A stretch of DNA of 64,000 bases from Spartobacteria bacterium (GTDB lineage: Bacteria; Verrucomicrobiota; Verrucomicrobiia; Chthoniobacterales; UBA10450): assembly GCA_003134765.1 (NCBI GenBank), contig PLCM01000020.1:21647-85646 (forward strand), given 5' to 3'. A program made the translations under genes and the position numbers. The first letter of the stretch is position 1, and every line of letters starts with the position of its first letter. This document shows, piece after piece, positions 1 through 9,392 of the stretch. A model generated the notes under the pieces. That model was given only the letters and a program-made list of their open reading frames with translations. It was not told where the DNA came from and did no database searches.

Positions 1-2
1 AC

Positions 3-872
<870 letters not shown>

Positions 873-899
873 GAAGAAAGCCGGTTCCAATCCGAGCCT

Positions 900-973
900 G
901 GTAGGGCGAGACTCTGTCGAGCCGTTCGTGGTCACAGTTAAATCGCTGCGGCTCGACGGAGTCTCGCCCTACC
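900..973. repeat. Palindromic repeat of the GTAGGGCGAGACT family
   Basis: Two arms reading GGTAGGGCGAGACTCTGTCG on the left and its near-exact complement ending CGGAGTCTCGCCCTACC on the right enclose a short spacer. The same arm occurs near 12186 and 55263, so this is a dispersed family. It lies between acs and the next plus-strand gene and could form a long hairpin in the transcript. Confidence 0.85.
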
Positions 974-1033
974 GGAAATGCGACGCTCCTTGAAATTCCT
1001 TTGTCAAAGCCTGACTTCGGTTAGCCTTACCGC

Positions 1034-2905
1034 GTGAGTTTTATTCGAACAGGGCTGCGCGAGATCGGACTGAAGATTCGCCGGCAGAAGACGCGCATGG
1101 CGTTAAGGCACGAGAAACGCGTCCTCCAGAAAAGCGAGATCAACCTGGGCCGGGAAGGCTGCTCCCAGGCTGTAAATTTTCCCGAGGTCCGCAATGAAAT
1201 TGTCGCGCTCAAGAAACTTGAGCAGGAACAGAAGGAGGTGGCGCTGCGAATCGCCACGATCGAAGAGGGAATCCGAAAGGTCGAGTTGCAGCGCGATCAG
1301 AATGCGAAGGAACAAAACGCGGCGCTGACCAAGCTGGAGGAGGAAAAAAAGCCGGTCCTCCAACGGCAGACTGAAGCCAAGGCGGCCGCCGACCTGTGCG
1401 ACCGCGAGCTGGCGAGTGTCGAGCGCCGCCTCCAGGAGAACGACGCTGCGGATCGTGATTTGTTGAACAAACTCGCGGAATTGCAGCGGCAAACCCCGCC
1501 GCCGGCGGATTACGAGAAACAAATGACGGGCATTAGCGCGCGGCGCGTTCGCTTGCCGGAAGAAAAGGCCGAGGTAACGCGCGCCCGGCTTGGCGCCGCT
1601 GACGCGTGCCGCGCCGCCCGCGAGAAACTGGGCGAGCAGGAGACCGCGCTCGCGGCCATGGACAAAAACATTGCGAAAGTCCGGGAAGAATACGAGGCGC
1701 GCGATCGCGTCCTGAACGAAAACAGCCGGGCCCAGCAGGAGGCGCTCAAGGAAGCGCGGGGCCATCATCAGATCGTCGAGGAGAAAAAGAACCCGGCTTA
1801 CCTGAACATCGGGCGCCACCTCGCTTCGCAGGGGATCGCGCCCCCGAACGCGCCCCATTTGCTGGCCGAAGTCCAAAAACACCGCGCCGCGGTCGAACGC
1901 CATTCCCAACACACCGCCGAGCTGGCGGTGCTTTCGGGCCAGATCGACAAACAGGAGCTGCGGAAATTTTATTTCGCGGGACTCTCGGTGGTCGTCTTGA
2001 TGGCGATCGTCCTGGTCGTGGTTTTTCAATCGCCCCAAAAGCGCGAATGGCTGCCGCAGGAAACCGATACGATTCTCTCCGTAAACCTCGAGCAGCTCGA
2101 ACGGGAGGATTTGCCCAAACGCTGGCGGAAGGACCAGGCGCCCGACTGGCAGAATGTCTGGGCCGGTTTGATCGCGAGCGCGCAACGCACCCCGGTTTTG
2201 AACCTGCCGCGGGATGCCGTCCGGGTAACGCGTGCCATGGCCGCGACGGATTCCGGCACAACCCACGAATATGTTCTCGTCGAAGCGCGCACGGACGTTT
2301 CCAGAGTGGTGAATTCAATCGAACGCGACAAGGCCTTCGAGCGCCAGACCATCACGGGACTTCCGATGTGGCGGCGGCCGGAATTCGCCCTCGCCCGGGT
2401 GGGCCCGAGAACGCTCGCGATTGGCGGCGAAAACGAGGTGGCTTCCCTCGCGCGCGTGCGGCTCGGGATCGATCCCGACCTGAAAATCAGCGGGCCTCTG
2501 TTCGATCGCCTGCAGTCGTTGAAAGAAGGCACCGCGCTCCGCCTGGTCTCACGCGAACCGGCGAAACTCGGCCAAATCTTCTCCCCGCTTTTCAACAACG
2601 AATTGCTCGACAACTGCGAGCTCTTCGGCTTATCGCTGACGCTGCAAAACCCCGTGAAGGCGCGCCTGATTCTCCAGGCGAAATCGACCCAGGCGGCGAA
2701 TGACCTGGCCGGCCGGATTCGAAACGAACCCCAGCGCCTGCTCAAGCTGGCGGATTCCGATCTTCTTCTCTACACTCAACCACCAGAGGTCGAAGTGCAG
2801 GGCACGAATGTGCAGCTCCGCTTCGATGTTCCGGAAAACAGCGCGCGGCTCATGTTGCAGCGCCTCGCAAAAGTCACGCCGGTCGCCGCCGTCGCCGGGA
2901 ATTGA
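1034..2905 (+). CDS. Coiled-coil single-pass membrane protein, function unknown
   Basis: A 623-residue protein starting at GTG. Residues about 50-300 are rich in Glu, Lys, Gln, Arg and Ala with heptad-like spacing and look like long coiled coils. One hydrophobic segment (FAGLSVVVLMAIVLVVVF, about residues 314-331) crosses the membrane. The last about 290 residues form a soluble domain with alternating strand/helix character and motifs such as LPQETDTILSVNLEQL. No signal peptide precedes the coiled coil, so the N-terminal part is probably cytoplasmic and the C-terminal domain periplasmic. The stop overlaps the TTG start of the next gene by 4 bases, suggesting co-translation with the dipeptidase-like protein. 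I do not recognise the family; a role at the cell envelope is only inference from that neighbour. Confidence 0.7.
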   Translation: MSFIRTGLREIGLKIRRQKTRMALRHEKRVLQKSEINLGREGCSQAVNFPEVRNEIVALKKLEQEQKEVALRIATIEEGIRKVELQRDQNAKEQNAALTKLEEEKKPVLQRQTEAKAAADLCDRELASVERRLQENDAADRDLLNKLAELQRQTPPPADYEKQMTGISARRVRLPEEKAEVTRARLGAADACRAAREKLGEQETALAAMDKNIAKVREEYEARDRVLNENSRAQQEALKEARGHHQIVEEKKNPAYLNIGRHLASQGIAPPNAPHLLAEVQKHRAAVERHSQHTAELAVLSGQIDKQELRKFYFAGLSVVVLMAIVLVVVFQSPQKREWLPQETDTILSVNLEQLEREDLPKRWRKDQAPDWQNVWAGLIASAQRTPVLNLPRDAVRVTRAMAATDSGTTHEYVLVEARTDVSRVVNSIERDKAFERQTITGLPMWRRPEFALARVGPRTLAIGGENEVASLARVRLGIDPDLKISGPLFDRLQSLKEGTALRLVSREPAKLGQIFSPLFNNELLDNCELFGLSLTLQNPVKARLILQAKSTQAANDLAGRIRNEPQRLLKLADSDLLLYTQPPEVEVQGTNVQLRFDVPENSARLMLQRLAKVTPVAAVAGN

Positions 2906-3654
2906 TCCCTTCTCGCGTGAGCCTCCGAAGATTTTGCCCCGCCATTCTGTTCTTGTTTTTTCTTTTACCGAATTCCGCGTTCGGCAAAAGCAACGACCCG
3001 GAGGATTTCGTGGACATCAAGCGCGTCGATCGCACCATCGCGGTTGATCTTCGTTACGCTGGTTCGAACAACGTCGCGCACCAACCGCTTTATCCGCCCG
3101 GAACTCCGGCACTCGTGCGCGCCAACGTAGCGCAACGGCTGGTCATCGCGCAGGAGTATCTAAAGAAGAAAGGTTACGGTTTGAAAATCTGGGACGCTTA
3201 CCGTCCGCAAGCGACCCAGGAAAAACTGTGGCAGGTCACGCACAACCGTTCCTACGTTTCCGATCCGAAGGAAGGGCGCGGCTCGATGCACATTCGCGGC
3301 GCGGCCGTCGACGCCACCCTCGTCGATGCAGCCGGGCGCGATGTTCCAATGCCGACGGATTTCGACAGCTTCACACCGGCTGCTCTCCTGGAATATAAAG
3401 GCCGCGATCCAATCGTGCGGGAGAATTTGAAGCTCCTGCAAAAGGCGATGGCGCATGCCGGCTTCTACGGATTGCGGACGGAATGGTGGCACTTCACCGC
3501 CCCGGATTGGAACCAGTATCCGCCGGTCCCGGACCTCAAATTTGAGTCGTCATCCCGAGCTCAGTCGAGGGATCCCGTGGCGCGTCGAAAGTTTTTCTTC
3601 GGGGTCCTTCGACTCCGCTCCGCTTCGCTCAGGATGGCCGGGACTGTTGTATGA
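2902..3654 (+). CDS. D-alanyl-D-alanine dipeptidase (VanX/DdpX-like), exported, with repeat-derived tail
   Basis: 250 residues from TTG 2902; GTG 2917 in the same frame is an alternative start. A signal peptide (RRFCPAILFLFFLLPNSAFG) leads into a VanX-type zinc peptidase domain. The expected pieces are present: AYRP (Arg101), the SMHIRGAAVD block giving zinc ligands His130 and Asp137, and EWWHF with catalytic Glu194 and ligand His197. Such enzymes cleave D-Ala-D-Ala or related cell-wall dipeptides, here probably in the periplasm. The family domain ends around residue 212 (NQYPPVPDL). Residues 216-250 are translated from a palindromic repeat and have the repeat-typical SRAQSRDP sequence. The ATG of the next gene overlaps the stop. 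Confidence 0.85.
   Translation: MIPSRVSLRRFCPAILFLFFLLPNSAFGKSNDPEDFVDIKRVDRTIAVDLRYAGSNNVAHQPLYPPGTPALVRANVAQRLVIAQEYLKKKGYGLKIWDAYRPQATQEKLWQVTHNRSYVSDPKEGRGSMHIRGAAVDATLVDAAGRDVPMPTDFDSFTPAALLEYKGRDPIVRENLKLLQKAMAHAGFYGLRTEWWHFTAPDWNQYPPVPDLKFESSSRAQSRDPVARRKFFFGVLRLRSASLRMAGTVV
3549..3640. repeat. GTCATCCCGAGC...GAGGGATCCC repeat forming a gene 3' end
   Basis: The left arm GTCATCCCGAGCTCAGTCGA continues with GGGATCCCGTGGCG. The right arm GGTCCTTCGACTCCGCTCCG continues with CTTCGCTCAGGATGGC. Together they form an imperfect inverted repeat of the family also seen at 12217-12441, 31974-32070, 37097-37127 and 37476-37516. This copy is read through as the C-terminal codons of the dipeptidase-like gene. 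Confidence 0.8.
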
Positions 3655-4154
3655 TCGACACAATCCTGCGCGATCTTGAGCAGCCGGAATATTTGCATGT
3701 CCTGCTGAACCCGATGCCGCTCTACGGACTGGCCATCGCGTTGTTCGGGTTGATTGCCGCGACGTATCTGCACAGCCGCGGTGGACAGTTGACGGCGCTG
3801 GTTCTGATTTTCGCGACTGCCCTTTCCGTCTGGCCGGTCGTCTATCACGGCGATCGCGCGTACGATCGCGTCCTCTCGCTGGCGGACGATGATGGACAGG
3901 CGTGGCTGAAAGCGCACGTCCATCGCGCCGACAAGTTGGTCTTCCTCTACTACGCCCTGGCGCTGGTTTCGGCCGGCGCCATCTTTGTCCCGAAAAAATG
4001 GCCACGTGCCGCCCGGCCGCTGGTCTTCGCGACCATCCTGCTTGCGGTTGCCTCGTTAGGCGCCGGGAGTTACATCGCACATGCCGGGGGGAAAATTCGC
4101 CACCGCGAATTCCGCAACGTGCCCCCGCCGGTCACGCAACCCGAACCGCGATAG
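3651..4154 (+). CDS. Small integral membrane protein (DUF2231-like)
   Basis: 167 residues with four hydrophobic segments: around PLYGLAIALFGLIAATYL, LTALVLIFATALSVWPVVY, KLVFLYYALALVSAGAIFV and PLVFATILLAVASLGAGSYI. The spacing and the HGDRAYD and AHAGGKIRHREF motifs resemble DUF2231-type membrane proteins. That assignment is by general appearance only. Its ATG overlaps the preceding stop (ATGA), so it is probably translated with the upstream genes. The C-terminus is a short Pro-rich tail. Confidence 0.65.
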   Translation: MIDTILRDLEQPEYLHVLLNPMPLYGLAIALFGLIAATYLHSRGGQLTALVLIFATALSVWPVVYHGDRAYDRVLSLADDDGQAWLKAHVHRADKLVFLYYALALVSAGAIFVPKKWPRAARPLVFATILLAVASLGAGSYIAHAGGKIRHREFRNVPPPVTQPEPR

Positions 4155-4162
4155 CTCCCGTT

Positions 4163-5587
4163 TTGACAACTGGCTTGGAGCGCGCGGAAAACCAGGTCGA
4201 AGCGCAAAGCGCTTCCCTGCAAAAGCCGCTCCGCCTCTGGGACATTGTCCTGACGCAGATTGTTTTCGTGGTCGGTTCGAGCTGGGTGGGGACCGCGGCC
4301 AAGCTCGGCCGCGCGCATTTGTTTTTCTGGCTGGTCGCGATCGCGCTCTTCTACATCCCGCAGGCGGCCGTCGTCATTTACCTCAATCGCCGGATGCCGC
4401 TCGAAGGCGGTTTGTATCAATGGGCGAAGTTCGGTTTCAACCAGTTCGCCGGATTTATCGTGGCGTGGAACCTCTGGCTGCTCTCCATCACCGTGCTGGC
4501 GCTCGGCGGCATGTTCATCACCACGAACATTTCCTATGCGCTCGGAGACAGTGCGGCCTGGATGCGCGAGAGCAAATGGTGCATCGCGCTCGTCAGCCTT
4601 CTTCTGGTAGGCGGTCTGTTTGGGACGGGCCTCCGCGGCTTGGGGCTGGGAAAATGGCTCCACAATCTCGGCGGCGTGGTCATGTTCGCGGCTTATGGCG
4701 CGCTCATCGCCCTGCCCTTCATCAGTCTCGCGCGCGGCGAACTGAAGGAATATCACCCGCTGGCCATGGCCGCGCCGACGATGTCGATTTTCTATTGCCT
4801 CAACATTACCAGCAAACTGGCCGTCGGCGGTCTGAGTGGATTCGAATACGTCGCCATTCTTGCGGGCGAGTGCAACGCGCCCGCCCGGAATATCGGCCGC
4901 AGCGTCCTCATTGCCTCGCCCATCATCGCGCTCATGTTCATTCTCGGCACGAGCTCGGTGCTCGCATTCATCGGCGACAACCCGATTGATCTCATCGGCC
5001 CGGTGCCGCAAACTCTCCGGCTCGGTCTTCATTCGTTTCGGATTGCGGGCGCCATCGCCTCGGCCGCGATTTTGATGATGACCCTGCGCTCAATCTCCTC
5101 GATGAGCATTCACTTCACCGGCAGCTCGCGTCTTCCGATGGTCGCGGGCTGGGACGCGCTGCTGCCGGCGTGGTTCTCGCGACTTCATCCGCGCTACAAG
5201 ACGCCGATCAATTCGCTCCTCTTCGTTGGCGCCGTCACACTCGTGATCGCTCTCGCGAGCCAGATCGGCGCCGGCGTCCAGGAAGCGTTCCAACTGGTGG
5301 ACAATGCCGCCAATGTCTTCTACGGGCTCGTCTACATAATCATGTTCGCCATTCCGCTCATCGGCGCCGCATCCATTCGAACCGCCGCTCCGCTCTGGCT
5401 GCGAATCGCGGCCTTTGGCGGGCTCAGCGTTTGCCTCCTGGCCATCTTCTTCACCGTTTACCCGATCATTGATGTCCCGAGCCCCCTGGCCTTCGCGATC
5501 AAGATCATCGCCGTCACCCTGATCGCGAATGCAATCGGTGTAATGATCTTCGTGTTCGGCGAGAGAAGACGCCGCGCGAATCGTTAG
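4163..5587 (+). CDS. APC-superfamily amino acid permease
   Basis: 474 residues when started at TTG 4163, eight bases after the preceding stop. Longer versions would need to overlap the upstream gene in another frame, and their extra residues look like non-coding translation. The protein has about 12 hydrophobic segments. The first helix, DIVLTQIVFVVGSSWVGTAA, matches the substrate-binding unwound helix of APC transporters, and YQWAKFGFNQFAGFIVAWNLW and GLSGFEYVAILAGECNAPAR are typical APC blocks. It probably exchanges or imports amino acids; the substrate cannot be read from the sequence. It converges on cutA, with the two stop codons overlapping. Confidence 0.85.
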   Translation: MTTGLERAENQVEAQSASLQKPLRLWDIVLTQIVFVVGSSWVGTAAKLGRAHLFFWLVAIALFYIPQAAVVIYLNRRMPLEGGLYQWAKFGFNQFAGFIVAWNLWLLSITVLALGGMFITTNISYALGDSAAWMRESKWCIALVSLLLVGGLFGTGLRGLGLGKWLHNLGGVVMFAAYGALIALPFISLARGELKEYHPLAMAAPTMSIFYCLNITSKLAVGGLSGFEYVAILAGECNAPARNIGRSVLIASPIIALMFILGTSSVLAFIGDNPIDLIGPVPQTLRLGLHSFRIAGAIASAAILMMTLRSISSMSIHFTGSSRLPMVAGWDALLPAWFSRLHPRYKTPINSLLFVGAVTLVIALASQIGAGVQEAFQLVDNAANVFYGLVYIIMFAIPLIGAASIRTAAPLWLRIAAFGGLSVCLLAIFFTVYPIIDVPSPLAFAIKIIAVTLIANAIGVMIFVFGERRRRANR

Positions 5588-5919
5588 GCGCCGCTCTCCT
5601 GGTCGCAATTCTCCGCGACCCAGCGCAAATATTCCGGCAACCCACGGTCGACCTGGCAGGAGACGATCTCGGGCACGTCGTAGGGATGCAACGAGCGCAG
5701 TCGGTTCTCGAACTCAAGGTAGCGGCTCGCGCTCAGCTTGAAAATCGCCAGGGCTTCGTCGTTCGATTCGATTTTCCCTTGCCAGCGATAAATCGAATGG
5801 ATTTGCGGCAGAATATTTCCGCACGCGGCCAGGCGCAGCTCGACAATCTCTCGTGCCACTCGTCTCGCCGTGTCCGCGTCGGGAAACGTGCTGAAAGCCA
5901 GAACGGTTTCGTCGCCCAT
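5584..5919 (-). CDS. cutA: CutA family divalent-cation tolerance protein
   Basis: 111 residues starting at ATG 5919, two bases beyond the mnmA stop. It follows the CutA pattern throughout: an N-terminal strand VLAFSTFPDADTARRVAREI, then LAACGNILPQIHSIYRWQGKI, a Lys/Glu-rich middle, and HPYDVPEIVSCQVDRGLPEYLRWV. CutA proteins are small trimeric cytoplasmic proteins linked in E. coli to copper tolerance; their biochemical role is unsettled. It is probably the last gene of the minus-strand group starting with the DNA glycosylase. Confidence 0.92.
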   Translation of the reverse strand: MGDETVLAFSTFPDADTARRVAREIVELRLAACGNILPQIHSIYRWQGKIESNDEALAIFKLSASRYLEFENRLRSLHPYDVPEIVSCQVDRGLPEYLRWVAENCDQESGA

Positions 5920-5921
5920 TG

Positions 5922-7088
5922 TCAGGCCGGTTGCAAGGCCGCCGCCCGGCAAATCCAGCCACCGCCAACGACGACGTCGCCATCGTAAATTACCGCGGCC
6001 TGGCCCGGCGTGACCGCTTTCTGCGGTTCATGCAGTTGAATGCGGGAGCGGCCATCGTCGAGCGGCGTAATCGTCGCGCGCGTGCCGGGATGGCTGTAGC
6101 GGATTTTCACGGCCGCTTCGAACGAAGACCTGTAGCCGCGATCGCCGATCCCGGCCGCCAAAGAACCGCGATCATCCAGGCCGGGATCAACGATCCCGGC
6201 TACAGGGGGTGTAATCCAGTTCACTCGATCGACTTCGAAATCGTCCGAAACGAGATCTTCGGCGGATCCGACGATGACGCGGTTCGTCGCCGGGTCGAGG
6301 TCGATGACGTAACGCGGTTGCGCCGAACCGCCGGGCAAACCTTTGCGTTGCCCGATCGTGAACATTTCGAGGCCTTCGTGTTCGCCGAGAAAATTTCCCT
6401 CGAGATCGTAGATGCCGCCGGGATGAAATTCGTCGCCACCGAGATGCGAGCGGAGAAAGGCTTTGTAGTCGTTGCCGGGCACGAAGCAGATTTCCTGGCT
6501 GTCGGCTTTGTCGGCAACCTTCAGGCCTAACGAGCGCGCGATCTCGCGGATGGCCGGCTTCGCCATGCCGCCGAGCGGTGTCAACGCGCGCCGCAATTGT
6601 TCCTGGCGCAGACTGAACATGAAATAGGACTGGTCCTTGCGCGGATCGATTCCTTTGCGCAGGACGGCGCGGTCCGGATGATGTTCGATGATCGCGTAAT
6701 GACCGGTGGCGATGTAAGCGCACCCGAGCGCCTCGGCCTTGTTCCAAAGATTGCCGAACTTCAGCTTTTCGTTGCACATCACACACGGATTGGGCGTCCG
6801 GCCCGCCTGGTATTCGCTGGAAAAATAATCGATCACTAAACGCTCGAATTGGTCCGCCTCGTCCACAACGTAATGGGGAATGCCCAGCGAGTGGGCCACG
6901 CCGCGGGCATCGGCTACGGCTTGCGGCCCGCAGCACTTGTCCTCCGCCCGCGAGATGCAATCCTGCGGCCAGACCTTCATGGTGACTCCAACGACGTCAT
7001 AACCCTGCTGGCGCAGAAGATAGCCCGCCACGCTGGAATCGACGCCGCCGCTCATGCCGAGAAGGACGCGTTTCTTGCCGTTGTTCAT
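5922..7088 (-). CDS. mnmA: tRNA-specific 2-thiouridylase MnmA with an in-frame palindrome insert
   Basis: 388 residues from ATG 7088; longer starts run into the glycosylase gene. MnmA thiolates U34 of Lys, Glu and Gln tRNAs. The PP-loop SGGVDSS is at residues 13-19. The catalytic cysteines are at 102 (TPNPCVMC) and 201 (DSQEICFVP), and ATGHYA and the C-terminal VTPGQAAVIYDGDVVVGGG are intact. Residues about 295-320, between VNWI and FEAAVKIRYSHPG, are extra relative to the family and are encoded exactly by a 74-base palindromic repeat. The insertion lies in the C-terminal beta-barrel domain, away from the cysteines, so the enzyme may still work. Confidence 0.94.
   Translation of the reverse strand: MNNGKKRVLLGMSGGVDSSVAGYLLRQQGYDVVGVTMKVWPQDCISRAEDKCCGPQAVADARGVAHSLGIPHYVVDEADQFERLVIDYFSSEYQAGRTPNPCVMCNEKLKFGNLWNKAEALGCAYIATGHYAIIEHHPDRAVLRKGIDPRKDQSYFMFSLRQEQLRRALTPLGGMAKPAIREIARSLGLKVADKADSQEICFVPGNDYKAFLRSHLGGDEFHPGGIYDLEGNFLGEHEGLEMFTIGQRKGLPGGSAQPRYVIDLDPATNRVIVGSAEDLVSDDFEVDRVNWITPPVAGIVDPGLDDRGSLAAGIGDRGYRSSFEAAVKIRYSHPGTRATITPLDDGRSRIQLHEPQKAVTPGQAAVIYDGDVVVGGGWICRAAALQPA
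6131..6204. repeat. TGTAGCCG...CGGCTACA palindrome inside mnmA
   Basis: The left arm TGTAGCCGCGATCGCCGATC plus CCGGC is mirrored by the right arm GCCGGGATCAACGATCCCGG plus CTACA. The 25-base arms match at all but a few positions, around a 24-base centre. The ends resemble the repeats at 18722 and 57427-57501. Here the element is translated without a stop as part of MnmA. Confidence 0.9.
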
Positions 7089-7711
7089 CGCGCGGGCAAC
7101 GTCATGGCACTCCCGCGCCGGGTCAACGGCGACCGAACCGGCACGCTGACAAACGGGCTGCCCGCCAGGGTGAAACGCCACGGAAAATCCCTGGAGCGGC
7201 TGATCCCGATGCGCTGGTCGGCGACAACGCGAATTTCCGGCCCCTCCGGTCGCAAGAGGCAATGCCGCGAATCAGCGCAGATGTTCATCTCGTGATGACG
7301 CTTTGTGATATCGAGCGCCTGCGCGAGTTTTCCCGGGCCGGAACAAAGCTGGCGAACCTCCTCCACGCCCCGCCGGGCCTTCATCAAGGTGAGACCGCGC
7401 CGTGGTTCGAGGGCGCGAATCAAAATCAGGCCGCTGCGGCTCCCGCCCTTTACCAGCAGGTTCAACATCCAGTGGACGCCGTAGTTCAGGTAAATGTAAA
7501 CGGCGCCGGCGGTGTTCCGCTCGACGAAACCGCGCGTGCTCGGCCGCGTGAAGGTATGGCATGCTTCGTCGTTCAACGTGAGATAAGCCTCGACCTCCAC
7601 CACCACGCCGGAACATTTTCCCCAAACCAGCTCGGTGCCGATGAGCTCGCGCGCGCAGACCAGTGGGTCGCGCTCGAAAAACGAGCACGGCAAAAAAGAC
7701 CTTTTCGCCAC
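7085..7711 (-). CDS. DNA-3-methyladenine glycosylase (AAG/Mpg family)
   Basis: 208 residues, the size usual for bacterial AAG. It removes alkylated purines such as 3-methyladenine during base-excision repair. Family blocks are visible: ARELIGTELVW, VVVEVEAYLTLNDEACHT with the catalytic glutamate in EAY, AGAVYIYLNYGVHWMLNLL with the intercalating Tyr region, LIRALEPRRGL and CSGPGKLAQALDI. Its stop overlaps the mnmA start by 4 bases, so both are probably translated from one message. Confidence 0.93.
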   Translation of the reverse strand: MAKRSFLPCSFFERDPLVCARELIGTELVWGKCSGVVVEVEAYLTLNDEACHTFTRPSTRGFVERNTAGAVYIYLNYGVHWMLNLLVKGGSRSGLILIRALEPRRGLTLMKARRGVEEVRQLCSGPGKLAQALDITKRHHEMNICADSRHCLLRPEGPEIRVVADQRIGISRSRDFPWRFTLAGSPFVSVPVRSPLTRRGSAMTLPAR

Positions 7712-7739
7712 GACAATGAACCGCAGAGTCCGCGCGGGC

Positions 7740-8573
7740 CTAGGGTTCGTAATAAACCGGAATCGTCACGCTGCACTCGACCGGTTTCCCATCGCGGAAC
7801 GCCGGAATGAATGACGCTACGCGGAAATCCTCTGCCGCGGCCCGTTCAAATCCCACCAGCGGCGGATATTCCGAAACCACTCGCAGCTCCTTCAAGGCTC
7901 CCGTCGCGTCGACCTTCATCGCCAATTCCACAATGCCGCTCAGCTCGTTAGTCACCGTGTCGGCCGGATAATGGAGTCCCTCGAACTTGGAGCCGCGCCC
8001 GAGAAAGGGCTGGGGACCGATGAAGTCGCTTTCCTTCTTTAACTCTTCGGCTTCCTGGTTGGCAAAGATACGCAGCCGGGGTTTTCCATTCACCACCTTG
8101 AAGGTGATGGTTCCGAAAAAGAGCACGTAAACTGGTTCGTGATCATAAATCGCGGGGACAAAGACAGCCGTGTCGAGGCAACGGACTAATTCTCTCTCGA
8201 GCAACGTCGAATCGGGCGATTGCCGATAGGTCCACGTATTGGCGATCTCGCCGGTCTTCCTGATGGAGCAACAAAAAAAGAGCGAGGCATCTTTTTGGCC
8301 ATCCCTGATCAACCCCGCCGTATCGATGCGATTGATGACGGAGGTCGGACCCGTTCCAAGAAGAGCCGGACGGTATTGAGGCAACTGGGCTGAGGCCGGA
8401 GTCGGAGACGGAGTGCCGGCAGGACGCGATGGGCCGGGGGTGGCCGGGGAAGTCCCGGCAGGTCGTGAGGGGGCGGCCGTGGGCGAAGGCTTGACCTGCA
8501 CTTGCACTTCCGCGGCAAAAAGAGTCCCGCTCACGGCAACGGCCGCGGCAATAGATAACCAAAGTCTAACCAT
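7740..8573 (-). CDS. Exported protein with Pro-rich linker and TonB-C-like domain
   Basis: 277 residues. A signal peptide (LWLSIAAAVAVSGTLFAAE) is followed by a Pro/Ser/Ala/Thr-rich linker of about 50 residues. The last about 75 residues (GIVELAMKVDATGALKELRV onward to VPVYYEP) resemble the TonB C-terminal fold, including the pattern of a variable strand followed by FIPAFRDGKPV. There is no N-terminal membrane anchor as in true TonB, so this is more likely a periplasmic TonB-domain protein than an energy transducer. The gene starts 126 bases after the next upstream gene on the same strand. Confidence 0.7.
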   Translation of the reverse strand: MVRLWLSIAAAVAVSGTLFAAEVQVQVKPSPTAAPSRPAGTSPATPGPSRPAGTPSPTPASAQLPQYRPALLGTGPTSVINRIDTAGLIRDGQKDASLFFCCSIRKTGEIANTWTYRQSPDSTLLERELVRCLDTAVFVPAIYDHEPVYVLFFGTITFKVVNGKPRLRIFANQEAEELKKESDFIGPQPFLGRGSKFEGLHYPADTVTNELSGIVELAMKVDATGALKELRVVSEYPPLVGFERAAAEDFRVASFIPAFRDGKPVECSVTIPVYYEP

Positions 8574-8699
8574 GAGTGCCTACGCAACGCAGTGCTCGCG
8601 CTTTCGCAACCTCAATTCTCGCCGGAATGGAAACGAGGTCACGGACGGGACCGCGGATCCCGTTCGCAGGCAGAGGCAAAGCGCACCTCCCCGGAAATA

Positions 8700-9128
8700 C
8701 TATTTCTTGGGCGCCTTGTTTCCGTGCGAATTCTTCCGCCCGATCGCTTTGGGGGAGGGACGGTGCCGCACCGGCGATTGATTCGATTCCACTCTAGGGT
8801 GGGTTACGCCGCGATCTTGGGGTGACGGCGAGGGAGATTCCTGTCGCGCCTGCACCGCGGCCGCGTTTGCGTTGGCTCGTGACAGCTGGAGCGATGTCGG
8901 CATGCTGCCGTCAATTGGAAGGTCGTTGCTTTGGACTTTAGCCTGGGAATGCAACGTCGCCGCGTAGTTAGAGGAAGGCAGATGGTAAATCACCTGGGGC
9001 TGGGCCCGCAAAATCACGGTCTTCTTCGACGGGGTGTCGGGCGGCTCCGCCCGGACCGTGATGGCAAGCACCAGCAAAGCAATCCAACCAAACAAAGCCA
9101 ATCGGTAAGGGAATGCGGGGTTTTTCAT
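8700..9128 (-). CDS. Small exported basic protein, function unknown
   Basis: 142 residues from ATG 9128; longer starts add an arginine-rich stretch before the signal sequence and are less likely. A signal peptide (LALFGWIALLVLAITVRAE) leads to a low-complexity mature part rich in Ser, Pro, Gln and Ala, ending in a Lys/Arg-rich tail (GRKNSHGNKAPKK). No domain is recognised. It sits directly upstream of the TonB-domain gene on the same strand and is divergent from gspF. Confidence 0.5.
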   Translation of the reverse strand: MKNPAFPYRLALFGWIALLVLAITVRAEPPDTPSKKTVILRAQPQVIYHLPSSNYAATLHSQAKVQSNDLPIDGSMPTSLQLSRANANAAAVQARQESPSPSPQDRGVTHPRVESNQSPVRHRPSPKAIGRKNSHGNKAPKK

Positions 9129-9392
9129 ACGCTCGCGGCAGCGCAGCCGCGTAGAGAAGAGAGAAGATACCTCATTCCTGATCGGTCGGAAATGAAAAAT
9201 GCAGGGCGGCAATCCCAAAGACTCTTGTCGCGAGGCGGCGCGCGTCCCCGGAATTACCTGGCGGCGGGGGCTCCGCGGTGGGTCGACCTCCCATCCGATT
9301 CTTTCAAATCGCTGTTCGTCGTTCCGGTGCGCTCGCCGCTAGACGATCTCCGCAGGGCGCGATAGGTTGGCGCGCAACGCAGCTTTTTTCGC

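Noticed and set aside
3902..4162. Long N-terminal extension of the APC permease
   Set aside because: It overlaps the DUF2231-like gene in a different frame and its residues look non-coding.
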